Positions 1 through 8,180 of a stretch of DNA of 41,717 nucleotides are shown piece by piece (positions within the stretch are counted from its first letter, which is position 1; each line of letters starts with the position of its first letter). The stretch is from Sphingobacteriia bacterium (GTDB lineage Bacteria; Bacteroidota; Bacteroidia; Bacteroidales; UBA7960): contig JAABSE010000030.1 of the NCBI GenBank assembly GCA_011390575.1, forward strand, positions 1 to 41,717, read 5' to 3'. The notes beneath the pieces are model-generated. The model ran no database searches. It was not told the origin of the DNA and was given only the letters and a program-made list of their open reading frames with translations. Position numbers and translations under genes: made by a program.

Positions 1-1
1 A

Positions 2-2296
2 CAAAAACTCCTGGAACAGTGCGGCTTCGACTTCGACTTTAAAACGCCCAAAAACAAACAAATCTTCACCTCCAGCCGCTACGACGACCGCCTGCTGCTG
101 GAAAAACTCGCGCTGGAAGGACTGGAATACCGATACGGCCGCCACAACAAAAAAGCGCGCGAACGAATGCTCAAAGAGCTGGACGTAATTGACAGGCTCG
201 GCTTCTCCTCCTACTTTCTCATTACCTGGGATATCATCCGCTACTCCATGTCGCGCGGCATGTATCACGTGGGACGTGGCAGCGGCGGCAACAGCATTGT
301 GGCCTACTGCCTGCGCATCACCGACATCGACCCCATTGAACTCGACCTCTATTTCGAACGATTTATCAACGCCCAGCGCACCAGTCCGCCTGATTTCGAC
401 ATCGACTACAGCTGGACCGACCGCGACCATATCCAGGACTACATCTTCAAACGGTACGGGCGCGACCACACCGCACTGCTGGGCACCATCAACACCTTCC
501 GCGACAAATCGGTCATCCGCGAGATGAGCAAAGTGTACGGCCTGCCCAAACAGGAGATTGACGCCCTGGTGAAAGACCCCTCATCGGGCAAAAACGATCC
601 GGTGGCGCAGAAAATCCTGGAATATGGCAGCCGCATCCTCGACTTTCCCAACCATCGGAGCATCCATGCCGGAGGGGTGCTGGTGTCTGAGAAACCCATC
701 TTCTATTACACTGCGCTCGACCTTCCTCCCAAAGGCTTTCCTGCCACCCAGTGGGACATGTACATAGCCGAAGACATTGGTTTTGAAAAACTCGACATCC
801 TCAGCCAGCGGGGCATTGCCCATATACAGGAAGGGGCCGAACTGGTGCTGCAGAACAAAGGAAAGAAAATTGATGTGCACCAGGTAAGCCGGTTTAAAAA
901 AGACCCTGAAATCAACCGACGCCTCTACAACGGGGAAGCCATCGGCTGTTTCTACATTGAATCGCCCGCCATGCGCGGACTGCTGAAAAAGCTCAAGTGC
1001 AACGACTACATCCGCCTGGTGGCTGCCAGCTCTATCATACGGCCGGGGGTGGCCAAGTCAGGCATGATGCGCGAATACATCAAGCGTTTTCATAACCCTG
1101 AAACGGTAAAATACCTGCATCCCACCTTCGAAGAGCAGTTGGGAGAGACCTTCGGCGTGATGGTCTACCAGGAAGATGTGATAAAAATCAGCCACCACTT
1201 TGCAGGGCTGGGACTGGATGACAGTGACATTCTGCGGCGGGCCATGTCGGGCAAGTTCCGTTCGAGGGCCGAATTTCAGCGCATCCGCGAAAAGTTCTTT
1301 GCGGGATGCACGCAGAAAGGCCACCCCCCTGCCCTGGCACAGGAAGTGTGGCGGCAGATAGAATCATTCTCGGGCTATGCCTTCTGCAAAGCCCATTCTG
1401 CATCTTATGCGGTAGAAAGCTACCAGAGCCTGTTTCTGAAAACCTACTACCCGGACGAGTTTCATGTGGCGGTCATCAACAATTTCGGTGGTTTTTACAA
1501 CACCCGCATTTACGTAAATGAGGCGCGCCGGTTCGGCGCCACCATCCACCTGCCCTGCATCAACCACAGTGTTTACAAGACCAGCCTGCGCGACCGCGAT
1601 ATCTACCTGGGCTGGCAACACGTAAAGGGATTGGAAAGCACCATGGCCATTGCCCTGTGTCATGAAAGAGAGCAACGCGGACATTTCAAAAGCCTGCAGG
1701 ACTTTATCCATCGCACCGCCCCGGGACTGGAGCAGGTGCTGCTGTTGATTCGCTGCGGCGCCTTCCGCTTTAGCGGCCAACCCAAAAAAGAGCTGTTGTG
1801 GGAAGCCCACTTCATGCTGTCCAAACAGCCCAGAAAACAAACGGCACCCGCTATTTTCGAACCCGAAGAGAAAAAGTTCACCCTGCCACCCCTGCATGAC
1901 AAACCCCTGGAGGATGCTTACGACGAAATGGAACTGCTGGGATTCCCCGTAACCCTCTCGCGTTTCGATATGCTCAAAACAGACTACCGCGGCAACGCTC
2001 TGGCCTGCGACCTCATGAGCAAGCTGGGGCAGAAGATTCGCATGGTGGGCGACCTGGTGACCATCAAATACGTGCATACCGTGCGCAAAGACTGGATGCA
2101 TTTTGGTTGTTTTCTGGATGAGAAGGGTGAGTTTTTCGATACGGTTCATTTCCCGCAATCCCTGCAGAAATATCCTTTTACCGGACAGGGGGTTTACCTG
2201 ATTGAAGGCAAGGTAGTGGAAGAGTTTGGCTATCCATCGGTGGAGGTGGAGAAAATGGGAAGGTTGCCTTTTAAGGTGGACGGAAGAATGGAGTAG
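2..2296 (+). CDS. dnaE: DNA polymerase III alpha subunit, short form (5' truncated by window edge)
   Basis: The frame is open from base 2, so the start and the N-terminal PHP domain lie outside the window; 764 residues are visible. This is a C-family replicative-type polymerase. The palm motif PDFDIDY (visible residues 130-136) carries two catalytic aspartates, and KLD in GFEKLDILSQ (around residue 265) supplies the third, so the active site looks intact. An upstream VGRGSGGNS motif is also typical of DnaE. The protein ends just after an OB-like segment and seems to lack the extended C-terminal tau-binding region of the main replicative DnaE. That suggests the shorter second DnaE seen in many Bacteroidota, possibly used in repair or mutagenic synthesis; this role is inferred. 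No terminator follows: a repeat begins 6 bp after the stop. Confidence 0.93.
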   Translation, partial: QKLLEQCGFDFDFKTPKNKQIFTSSRYDDRLLLEKLALEGLEYRYGRHNKKARERMLKELDVIDRLGFSSYFLITWDIIRYSMSRGMYHVGRGSGGNSIVAYCLRITDIDPIELDLYFERFINAQRTSPPDFDIDYSWTDRDHIQDYIFKRYGRDHTALLGTINTFRDKSVIREMSKVYGLPKQEIDALVKDPSSGKNDPVAQKILEYGSRILDFPNHRSIHAGGVLVSEKPIFYYTALDLPPKGFPATQWDMYIAEDIGFEKLDILSQRGIAHIQEGAELVLQNKGKKIDVHQVSRFKKDPEINRRLYNGEAIGCFYIESPAMRGLLKKLKCNDYIRLVAASSIIRPGVAKSGMMREYIKRFHNPETVKYLHPTFEEQLGETFGVMVYQEDVIKISHHFAGLGLDDSDILRRAMSGKFRSRAEFQRIREKFFAGCTQKGHPPALAQEVWRQIESFSGYAFCKAHSASYAVESYQSLFLKTYYPDEFHVAVINNFGGFYNTRIYVNEARRFGATIHLPCINHSVYKTSLRDRDIYLGWQHVKGLESTMAIALCHEREQRGHFKSLQDFIHRTAPGLEQVLLLIRCGAFRFSGQPKKELLWEAHFMLSKQPRKQTAPAIFEPEEKKFTLPPLHDKPLEDAYDEMELLGFPVTLSRFDMLKTDYRGNALACDLMSKLGQKIRMVGDLVTIKYVHTVRKDWMHFGCFLDEKGEFFDTVHFPQSLQKYPFTGQGVYLIEGKVVEEFGYPSVEVEKMGRLPFKVDGRME

Positions 2297-2302
2297 TATG
2301 AC

Positions 2303-2340
2303 CAGGAACTTCCAGCTTGCAAAGCAACTGGAAGCTTGTC
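2303..2340 (+). repeat. Cloverleaf REP-like element, copy A (left half only)
   Basis: This is the left part of the 94-nt repeat: the outer-stem strand CAGGAA, the complete first hairpin (CTTCCAG, c, TTGC, loop, GCAA, CTGGAAG), then CTTGTC where the full copies continue CTTCCGGG. It abuts copy B directly in the same orientation. It looks like a truncated duplication of the unit. Confidence 0.85.
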
Positions 2341-2434
2341 CAGGAACTTCCAGCTTGCGAAGCAACTGGAAGCTTCCGGGTTAGAGGCAACTCTCCCGGA
2401 AGCTGGAAATTGCTGCGCAAGTTTCCAGTTCCTG
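2341..2434 (+). repeat. Cloverleaf REP-like element, copy B (complete, 94 nt)
   Basis: The unit can fold as a four-way cloverleaf. The outer stem is CAGGAA/TTCCTG. Arm 1 is CTTCCAG-c-TTGC, loop GAA, GCAA-CTGGAAG. The central arm is CTTCCGGG/CCCGGAAG, extended by AGAG/CTCT closing a GCAA loop. Arm 3 is CTGGAAA-TTGC, loop TGC, GCAA-g-TTTCCAG. Together the arms account for all 94 bases. It lies between dnaE and the RAYT gene. Confidence 0.9.
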
Positions 2435-2505
2435 CGTTACTAAACAAATCACTCAAATAACTGTTAAATTATCACAATGGAAACCATAAAATAAATTCTG
2501 ATACC

Positions 2506-3168
2506 ATGAAGGCACCCATCGAATACGACCACTTCTACCATATCTATAACCGGGGCAATAACTACGAAAATATCTTTCAGAACAATGAGGATTACCACTA
2601 TTTTCTGGAACTGTACGACATCTACATTAATACCATTGCCGACACCTATGCCTGGTGCTTATTAAAAAACCACTTCCACATTTTATTGAGAATAAGATCA
2701 GAGGAAGAAATTGGTTATATGAATGCGGCTTACGCCCACTCAGATGAGCTTGATAAAAAATGGGAGACTTTTTTTCCTGACATGCCTGGCGGAGATTTCC
2801 AAAAGAAACCCAAACCATCAGAGCAGTTCCAGCATCTTTTTGGGACCTACACCAAGTATTTCAACAAATAATATGGCAGAGCAGGGTCTCTGTTTACCAA
2901 AAACTTCCATCGCATAAGGATTGATGATAAACGATACTTAACCAGTCTTATCGTTTACATCCACAACAATCCTGTAAAACATGGTTTTACTGGACATGCC
3001 ATGGATTACCCATGGTCGTCTTACCTCACTGTTACCTCCACCAAAAACACCAAACTCAAAAGGGGAGATGTGCTCGACTACTTTAATGACCTGGAGAATT
3101 TCAGGTACATGCACCAAACCGAAGGGCAGGACGATGACGAACAATTGCAGGGATTGGTAGTGGAGTAG
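2506..3168 (+). pseudogene. REP-associated tyrosine (Y1/HUH) transposase, RAYT type, interrupted by an in-frame stop
   Basis: The protein opens with the usual YDHFYHIYNRG motif and has the HUH metal site HFH at residues 56-58 (context LKNHFHILLR). Codon 122 is TAA (2869-2871). The same frame then continues for 98 more codons with clear family sequence: YGRAGSLFTKNFHRI, then VYIHNNPVKHGF, then WSSY, ending at TAG (3166-3168). One substitution, for example AAA to TAA, would explain the break. The catalytic tyrosine of this family is expected in the C-terminal part (Tyr151 in VYIHNNPV is a candidate), so the 121-residue product should be inactive. It is flanked on both sides by the cloverleaf repeats, as RAYT genes are by their REP elements. 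Reading frame and motifs are otherwise undamaged, so the inactivation looks recent, unless the stop is read through or is a sequencing error. Confidence 0.85.
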
Positions 3169-3185
3169 CTGCTAATAATCCGGAT

Positions 3186-3279
3186 TAGGAACTTCCAGCT
3201 TGCAAAGCAACTGGAAGCTTCCGGGTTAAGGACAACTCTCCCGGAAGCTGGAAATTGCTGCGCAAGTTTCCAGTTCCTA
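3186..3279 (+). repeat. Cloverleaf REP-like element, copy C (complete, 94 nt)
   Basis: Same architecture and orientation as copy B. The outer pair differs compensatorily: TAGGAA pairs with TTCCTA here, where copy B has CAGGAA with TTCCTG. The central loop differs (TTAAGGACAACTCT) while its CTTCCGGG/CCCGGAAG stem is unchanged. It begins 17 bp after the second stop of the RAYT frame. Confidence 0.9.
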
Positions 3280-3285
3280 CCAGGC

Positions 3286-3380
3286 CAGGAACTTCCAGCT
3301 TGCAAAGCAACTGGAAGCTTCCGGGTTAGAGAACAACTCCTCCGGAAGCTGGAAATTGCTCTGCAAGTTTCCAGTTCCTC
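3286..3380 (+). repeat. Cloverleaf REP-like element, copy D (complete, 95 nt)
   Basis: Same orientation, separated from copy C by 6 bp. The central stem is CTTCCGG/CCGGAAG with a longer loop, and the arm 3 loop is TCT instead of TGC. The last outer-stem base is mismatched (CAGGAA against TTCCTC). Most differences from the other copies fall in loops. Confidence 0.9.
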
Positions 3381-3385
3381 CCCAC

Positions 3386-3479
3386 CAGGAACTTCCAGCT
3401 TGCAAAGCAACTGGAAGCTTCCGGGTAAAATGCAACTCGCCCGGAAGCTGGAAATTGCTGCGCAAGTTTCCAGTTCCTG
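3386..3479 (+). repeat. Cloverleaf REP-like element, copy E (complete, 94 nt)
   Basis: Same orientation, 5 bp after copy D. The outer stem is extended to CCAGGAA/TTCCTGG by one flanking base on each side. The central loop is TAAAATGCAACTCG. It is the last copy before the methyltransferase gene, whose start lies 35 bp further on. Confidence 0.9.
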
Positions 3480-3494
3480 GCCCCAACAAATCAC

Positions 3495-3502
3495 TATATT
3501 TG
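3495..3502 (+). promoter_or_regulatory. Putative -7 element (TATATTTG) of the methyltransferase gene
   Basis: This is an exact match to the Bacteroidota -7 consensus TAnnTTTG, 12 bp before the ATG at 3515. No convincing -33 TTG is visible because the repeat array occupies that space. The leader would be only about 6-9 nt. Confidence 0.4.
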
Positions 3503-3514
3503 TAAAAAACTCCA

Positions 3515-4618
3515 ATGCACGAAAACAAACCCCGTCCTGCTCCCACGGAATTCAAACTGCAATTCCCCGCAACAAAACCTGTGGAAGAGGTGCCCGCCCA
3601 CATCACCGCTGCGAGCAACAACCGCCAGGTGTTAAAGCAGCTTGAAAAGGGAGAGAAATTCTGTTTTGAAGGCACCTGGGGTACAGCGATGGATTTTTAC
3701 AGCTGGATGAAAAAGCAGGTCAACCAGCATTACCCCATTACAGATTATGCCTCTTCGCGCATCAACCGGGTAAAGATGGTGCAGCTGACAGAAAAACTAT
3801 TCATCCGCATCCACAACCATCACCCCGACCTTGCCAAAGCTCCGGCAAATCCATGGCTCAGGGAGTTTTACCCCCACCAATCCGATTTTATGCTGCAATT
3901 TACCGACTATCTTGGCATGAACGGTGCCCGGCAGTGGTACGAAAAAGGGATTCTCTATCCAGGGCTGAACCACAGAATACACCCCTTCTATGGCACCTAT
4001 TTCCCCACCCGGACCGAACACCTGGAACTTTTTGACCAGTGGCTGGCTGACAATCCACCCTTTAAAAAGGCCATGGATATGGGAACAGGTTGCGGAGTGC
4101 TGACATTTTACATGATTAAGCGCGGCATCAACCACATCACTGCCACCGACATCAACCCCAATGCCTTGTATAGTGTAGCACAGGATTTGGCAAAAAACGG
4201 AGTTGCCAAAAAAGTAGAATTAAAGGCAGGTCCGTTTTTCAGGGAAACCGAAGGAGAAACCCCTGATTTCCTGATCTTCAACCCTCCCTGGCTTCCCCGG
4301 GATACCCACACCACGATCGATAAGGCTATGTATTACGAACCCGGCTTTTTTGATGAGTTTTTCCGGCAGGCACACGCCACTCTCCCTTCGCACACCCTTA
4401 TTTCCATTTTGTTTTCCAACTTTGCGCAAGCAGCTGGTATCAGCACAGAGCACCCCATCGAGAAAGAAATCAGCCTGCAAAATCGTTTCGTACTCCTGGA
4501 AAAGCACACCAGACCCATCAGACAAAAGCCTTCACCAGGAAAAAACTGGCTGGAAAAAATTCGCTCCGACGAAAAAGCTGAACTTTGGATACTTCAAAAA
4601 CAATCCCCCAAAGCCTGA
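3515..4618 (+). CDS. Class I SAM-dependent methyltransferase (NPPW type)
   Basis: A 367-residue protein with a Rossmann-type methyltransferase core in its C-terminal half. Motif I is DMGTGCGVL (188-196), an acidic residue follows in TDINP (motif II, about 212), and the catalytic NPPW is at 256-259. NPPY/NPPW enzymes methylate amino groups on nucleobases or amide groups on proteins (HemK/PrmC, RsmC/RlmG-like), so a translation-related target is plausible but not shown. The first ~160 residues are not recognised; they may be a substrate-recognition domain. The gene stands alone between the repeat array and the TPR lipoprotein. The ATG at 3515 sits just after a good -7 element; the next in-frame ATG (MDFYSW, about 3686) would remove N-terminal sequence. 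Confidence 0.8.
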   Translation: MHENKPRPAPTEFKLQFPATKPVEEVPAHITAASNNRQVLKQLEKGEKFCFEGTWGTAMDFYSWMKKQVNQHYPITDYASSRINRVKMVQLTEKLFIRIHNHHPDLAKAPANPWLREFYPHQSDFMLQFTDYLGMNGARQWYEKGILYPGLNHRIHPFYGTYFPTRTEHLELFDQWLADNPPFKKAMDMGTGCGVLTFYMIKRGINHITATDINPNALYSVAQDLAKNGVAKKVELKAGPFFRETEGETPDFLIFNPPWLPRDTHTTIDKAMYYEPGFFDEFFRQAHATLPSHTLISILFSNFAQAAGISTEHPIEKEISLQNRFVLLEKHTRPIRQKPSPGKNWLEKIRSDEKAELWILQKQSPKA

Positions 4619-4703
4619 CAACATGGCAACTTACGTATGCCCAACCTATCATTAATAATTACTAAACCTTTGACCCGGCATTTCCACAAAGACCTAATCT
4701 CAT

Positions 4704-4711
4704 TATCTTTG
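4704..4711 (+). promoter_or_regulatory. Putative -7 element (TATCTTTG) of the TPR lipoprotein gene
   Basis: Matches TAnnTTTG, about 107 bp before the ATG at 4819. A -33 element at proper spacing is not clear. The leader would contain an ATG-starting 27-codon frame (4728-4811) that ends 7 bp before the lipoprotein start. Confidence 0.4.
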
Positions 4712-4818
4712 CAAAAATTTTTGGTGCATGATTACAATGAGGACCATCCTTGTTCGTTTTCTTCATGGTCTGCAAGACAGACCTCTGAAATTACCAGTTT
4801 ATAAAACATAATATCACA

Positions 4819-5988
4819 ATGAACAACCGTGTTATTCTCCCTGTCATTCTATTTATTCTTATCCTCTTTGCCGGCTGCAGGGTATTATCCCCTTTGCAAC
4901 GAAGCAACCTGATGGCGGTTTTTCATCTTATTGAAGAGGGCAACTATGAAGAAGCCAAAGAGGTTGTAGAAGAAATGATTGCTGACGATGAGTCCTCGCA
5001 GTGGGCACGAACCTGGTATGCGCGGGGTGTTTTGGCCCAAACAGCCTACACCGAAGGGAGAAAGCAAAACGACAAGAGCAAATACGAGCTTTACCCCAAT
5101 CAGCTTTACCTGGCCATCAGTTCCTACGAAACATCCCGTAGAATCGACAACGGCTCCCGGCTCAACAGGCAGCTGGCTCCCAGGTACGTTCAGCTGTCCA
5201 ATGAGTTCAAGAAAAAAGGGGAAAGACTTTTTAAAGAAGAAAAATACCCCGTAGCACTCAGGGCATTCGAACAGGCACTGAAAATCAATGAAGGACCTGT
5301 ATTGAAAGCACCCATTGACAAAGAACTGATGTTCAATACGGCTCTGGCAGCTTATGAAAGCGGCAATCCGGAAAAAGCAATTGACCATTTGCAAACACTT
5401 CACGAAAAAAGATACTCCCCCAATACGACACACCTGCTGTTCAACCTCTATATCGAAAAGGAAGACATTACCAGTGCAGAGCAGGTTCTGACAGAGGGTA
5501 TCCGGGACTATGAAGAAAATGAAACGCTGGTGATGCTGCTTGCAGAATTGTTTTTTGAAAAGGGGAATATTGAGGAAGCCATCGGGATGCTGGATACTGC
5601 TGCTTCCGAGAATCCTTCAGAGTATTCTTTTCATTTTACAAAGGGATTGATTTATCAGAAAACAGAACAATACCCTCTTGCCATTGAAGCCTACAAACAA
5701 GCCATTGAGATTGCACCTGATGAGCTGGAAGCCTACCTTAATCTTGCCACCTGTTTTTATAATATGGGAGTAGAAACAGAACAAAGCACCATTCAGATGC
5801 AAAGCAACCGCAGGGTGGCTGAAAAAAGAAACAAATCGGTGGAATCCTTTAAATCTGCCGTGGAATGGCTTGACAAGGCCTATGAAAAGGACCCTGAAGA
5901 TCCGGCACAAATGCTCAGGTTTTATCAGCTGTATCGTGCACTGAACGTGAACGACAAAGCCAGAAGCATTCAGCGGCAATTCAACTGA
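4819..5988 (+). CDS. TPR-repeat lipoprotein
   Basis: A 389-residue protein with a type II signal peptide: hydrophobic stretch VILPVILFILILFAGC with the lipobox cysteine at residue 20. The mature part is helical and contains tetratricopeptide repeats. The clearest lie around residues 125-160 (a segment with EKYPVALRAFEQALKIN), 185-210, and 255-315 (including EQYPLAIEAYKQAIEIAPDE). TPR arrays are protein-binding scaffolds, so this is likely a membrane-anchored, periplasm-facing adaptor of unknown partner. It has its own probable promoter and converges with the DUF3078 gene, leaving only 13 bp between stop codons. Confidence 0.85.
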   Translation: MNNRVILPVILFILILFAGCRVLSPLQRSNLMAVFHLIEEGNYEEAKEVVEEMIADDESSQWARTWYARGVLAQTAYTEGRKQNDKSKYELYPNQLYLAISSYETSRRIDNGSRLNRQLAPRYVQLSNEFKKKGERLFKEEKYPVALRAFEQALKINEGPVLKAPIDKELMFNTALAAYESGNPEKAIDHLQTLHEKRYSPNTTHLLFNLYIEKEDITSAEQVLTEGIRDYEENETLVMLLAELFFEKGNIEEAIGMLDTAASENPSEYSFHFTKGLIYQKTEQYPLAIEAYKQAIEIAPDELEAYLNLATCFYNMGVETEQSTIQMQSNRRVAEKRNKSVESFKSAVEWLDKAYEKDPEDPAQMLRFYQLYRALNVNDKARSIQRQFN

Positions 5989-6001
5989 TTTTAAACTATT
6001 G

Positions 6002-7921
6002 TTATAGTCTGAAGGCAATAGTCAACCCGAGGAATTGTTTGAACTGGGTTTTGGGAACTCTCCGGGGAGTGCCATCAGGCAGCAATACCGGTTCATCATT
6101 GACATCCAAAACAGGAAATAGAATATCGTCGTCATAAATGGTGTGCAGATTCAGACTCACCTTGAAGAACCAGCTTATCTGTTTTTCAAAATTTATTTCC
6201 CAGTCTACATCAATATTTTGTGGTTTCTCGAGATATCCGGAAAAAATCCTGATAGCATTGTTGATCTCCAGACCATCCAGAATGGAGACACTGTTGAGGA
6301 TTACCAACTGTCCACCCAGCTCCTGGCGTGATCGTTTATCAGGATCAATACCATGAGCTGTTTGATCGATGGCGGTAGTATCCAATACAAAAGTATTCCG
6401 GTATGAAATGGCCGAGAAGTTAAGGGTGGTTTTCTCAAAGGGCTTGTATTCCACCCCCACACCCAGGGTAAAAGCGCCCGGGTTAAGAAAACGCGACACT
6501 ACCACTGAGTCATTGGGGTAGTTATACCCTTTAGCCACCTGTGTTTTGAAATATAAAACGGAACTGAAGTCAAGCTTTTCAATCATGTCAGTATTAAACT
6601 TGGAGTTCAGTTCCAGGTTGTCCGTATTGGTTCTGACACCGTGCTCTTCGGTTCTGATGGCCCCGTATCTCAAACGCCCTTCATTTTTCCATCGTATTTT
6701 ACTATCCTTATCATTAAAATCAGCTCTTCCTCTAACGTCAAGGTTTCCGGCAAATGAACTCTCTCCCCCGCGTGCCCAGTTGGAAAAGTAGGTCTGATTG
6801 AGCGTAAAAGTGCTGCCAAATTCATAGGTCCAATAGATAGGTATTTCGTCTGATGGTGTCATTTTAACCAGCGATCGGTCGGGCTGTAAAGAGGTAACCG
6901 GAACATCATCCATGCGAATTTTTTCGCGGCGCTCCACACTCACATTGTCTTCCAGCAGGAGCGAAATCTCATTCCTGAAGGGATTACCCACCCACAGGGT
7001 TATGGAGTCGCGGGCGGCATTCTTCACCCAGAAACGTCGCATTTCATCACCTTTGGCACTCAGCCAGAAAGGTGTTTGCTGCCGGTCAATATCACTGATG
7101 AAAAGCAGAATCGAATCACGAACTTCCGTATAGGCAACCAGGGCTTTTACCGCATGTTGCAGCGAATCGGTCATTTTCTCATCAGGAAGGATAAAAAAGG
7201 GAGAATCTTCTCCTGCTACTAAAGCTCTGCGGGGACGGGAAACTACTATGGCAGCAGAATCCCTCAGGAATCTGAATCTTTCGTTACTGCCAGGTACAAA
7301 TACGGGAGGCACGATTCGCTCTCCATCAACCTGGTGAAGCTGGATTCCCAACGTTCGTAGGAACAAAGTATCAATAACTGTTTCACGAATGGTATCCCTT
7401 TCTATTTTTACAGAATCACGGGCCATGCCAAACACTGTAAGGGTGTCATTTACAGGTAAAGCCCCGGTTGATACTGTATTGACAAAAATTGTTTCACGCG
7501 CTATAAAGGGCTCTCTGCCCACGGAAACGGTGTCCACCATAAAAGTGGTATCGTTGAGCCATTTCAACGGAATCGTATCAAAGACATTCAAATAATCAAA
7601 TGCAAATTCCACAGAGTCGTAGTCAAAAGTGGATAGTCTGCTGATAATGCTATCGATGGGCTCATTAAAATGATCTGCAAGCCGCTTAAGGGAAACCCTC
7701 ATATTTTCGCCCTCAGGTCGCCACACATCATCCGTCTCCAGAAGTTTCTCTATATATTCGGATGCGTAAGCGGGGGTAAAAACAACAGGTGTATGCGCAA
7801 TAGTGTCGGTTACTGCAATTGTTTCCTCCTCCTCGGACTGGGCAAAAACACAGGGACTGAATACCAGAAACGAAAACAACAACATCAATTGCCTCAACAG
7901 GCGAAGCTTATTTAATTTCAT
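6002..7921 (-). CDS. DUF3078-type outer-membrane protein with long N-terminal extension
   Basis: A 639-residue protein with a Sec signal peptide (cleavage expected after VFA, residue 27). The C-terminal ~270 residues contain the NQTYFSNWARGGESS motif that marks the DUF3078 family, followed by alternating amphipathic strands and a final aromatic residue pattern (LTIAFRL) typical of outer-membrane beta-barrels. The ~340 residues before the barrel are rich in Asp/Thr/Ile/Arg short strands (for example TIRETVIDTLFLRTLG) and are not typical of the ~300-residue stand-alone family members. Function is unknown. It is monocistronic by position, with a TAGTTTTG -7-like element upstream (7942-7949, minus strand). 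Confidence 0.8.
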   Translation of the reverse strand: MKLNKLRLLRQLMLLFSFLVFSPCVFAQSEEEETIAVTDTIAHTPVVFTPAYASEYIEKLLETDDVWRPEGENMRVSLKRLADHFNEPIDSIISRLSTFDYDSVEFAFDYLNVFDTIPLKWLNDTTFMVDTVSVGREPFIARETIFVNTVSTGALPVNDTLTVFGMARDSVKIERDTIRETVIDTLFLRTLGIQLHQVDGERIVPPVFVPGSNERFRFLRDSAAIVVSRPRRALVAGEDSPFFILPDEKMTDSLQHAVKALVAYTEVRDSILLFISDIDRQQTPFWLSAKGDEMRRFWVKNAARDSITLWVGNPFRNEISLLLEDNVSVERREKIRMDDVPVTSLQPDRSLVKMTPSDEIPIYWTYEFGSTFTLNQTYFSNWARGGESSFAGNLDVRGRADFNDKDSKIRWKNEGRLRYGAIRTEEHGVRTNTDNLELNSKFNTDMIEKLDFSSVLYFKTQVAKGYNYPNDSVVVSRFLNPGAFTLGVGVEYKPFEKTTLNFSAISYRNTFVLDTTAIDQTAHGIDPDKRSRQELGGQLVILNSVSILDGLEINNAIRIFSGYLEKPQNIDVDWEINFEKQISWFFKVSLNLHTIYDDDILFPVLDVNDEPVLLPDGTPRRVPKTQFKQFLGLTIAFRL

Positions 7922-7941
7922 GATTCTATCAGATTACACAA

Positions 7942-7949
7942 CAAAACTA
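7942..7949 (-). promoter_or_regulatory. Putative -7 element (TAGTTTTG) for the DUF3078 gene
   Basis: Read on the minus strand this is TAGTTTTG, matching TAnnTTTG, 20 bp before the ATG at 7921. No clear -33 TTG was found at 18-22 bp. The remainder of the gap to 8180 shows nothing else I can support. Confidence 0.35.
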
Positions 7950-8180
7950 TTGGATAACGACCATTTCAGAGCGATAGTATTCTCTCTGAAATGCATCATC
8001 ATAAAACAACAGTAGCCTAAGAAGCTTAAAACTTTACAGCAAAACCAGTCACAACAGGGAATTGCAGAGCAGGTTTCGTGTCAGCATACGGTCATTCTTT
8101 CAGCCGGCAAAAATAATCATAATTCCCGATCTGTGTTTTCCAATCAGTATTAATTGTTTCCATAAGGTTGAATAGCAATG

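Noticed and set aside
1364-2365. 333-codon minus-strand open frame opposite dnaE
   Set aside because: It is the antisense of the well-supported dnaE frame and shows only the His/Gln/Val bias expected from a shadow frame.
2341-2434. tRNA gene suggested by the cloverleaf
   Set aside because: The four-arm layout only superficially recalls a tRNA: no TpsiC GTTCGA-type motif, no CCA-type acceptor geometry and no anticodon loop of seven bases.
2303-3479. CRISPR array
   Set aside because: Units are 94 nt with 5-6-bp spacers, strongly self-complementary throughout, and no cas genes are near; this is a REP-like array.
3078-3515. Long minus-strand open frames across the repeat array
   Set aside because: Their translations simply repeat the same low-quality peptide once per cloverleaf unit; the frame is open because the repeat length and composition lack stops. 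No start signal or family match.
4728-4811. 27-codon frame upstream of the TPR lipoprotein
   Set aside because: It lies in a plausible leader and ends just before the lipoprotein ATG, but has no recognisable feature; too short to support as a gene or leader peptide.
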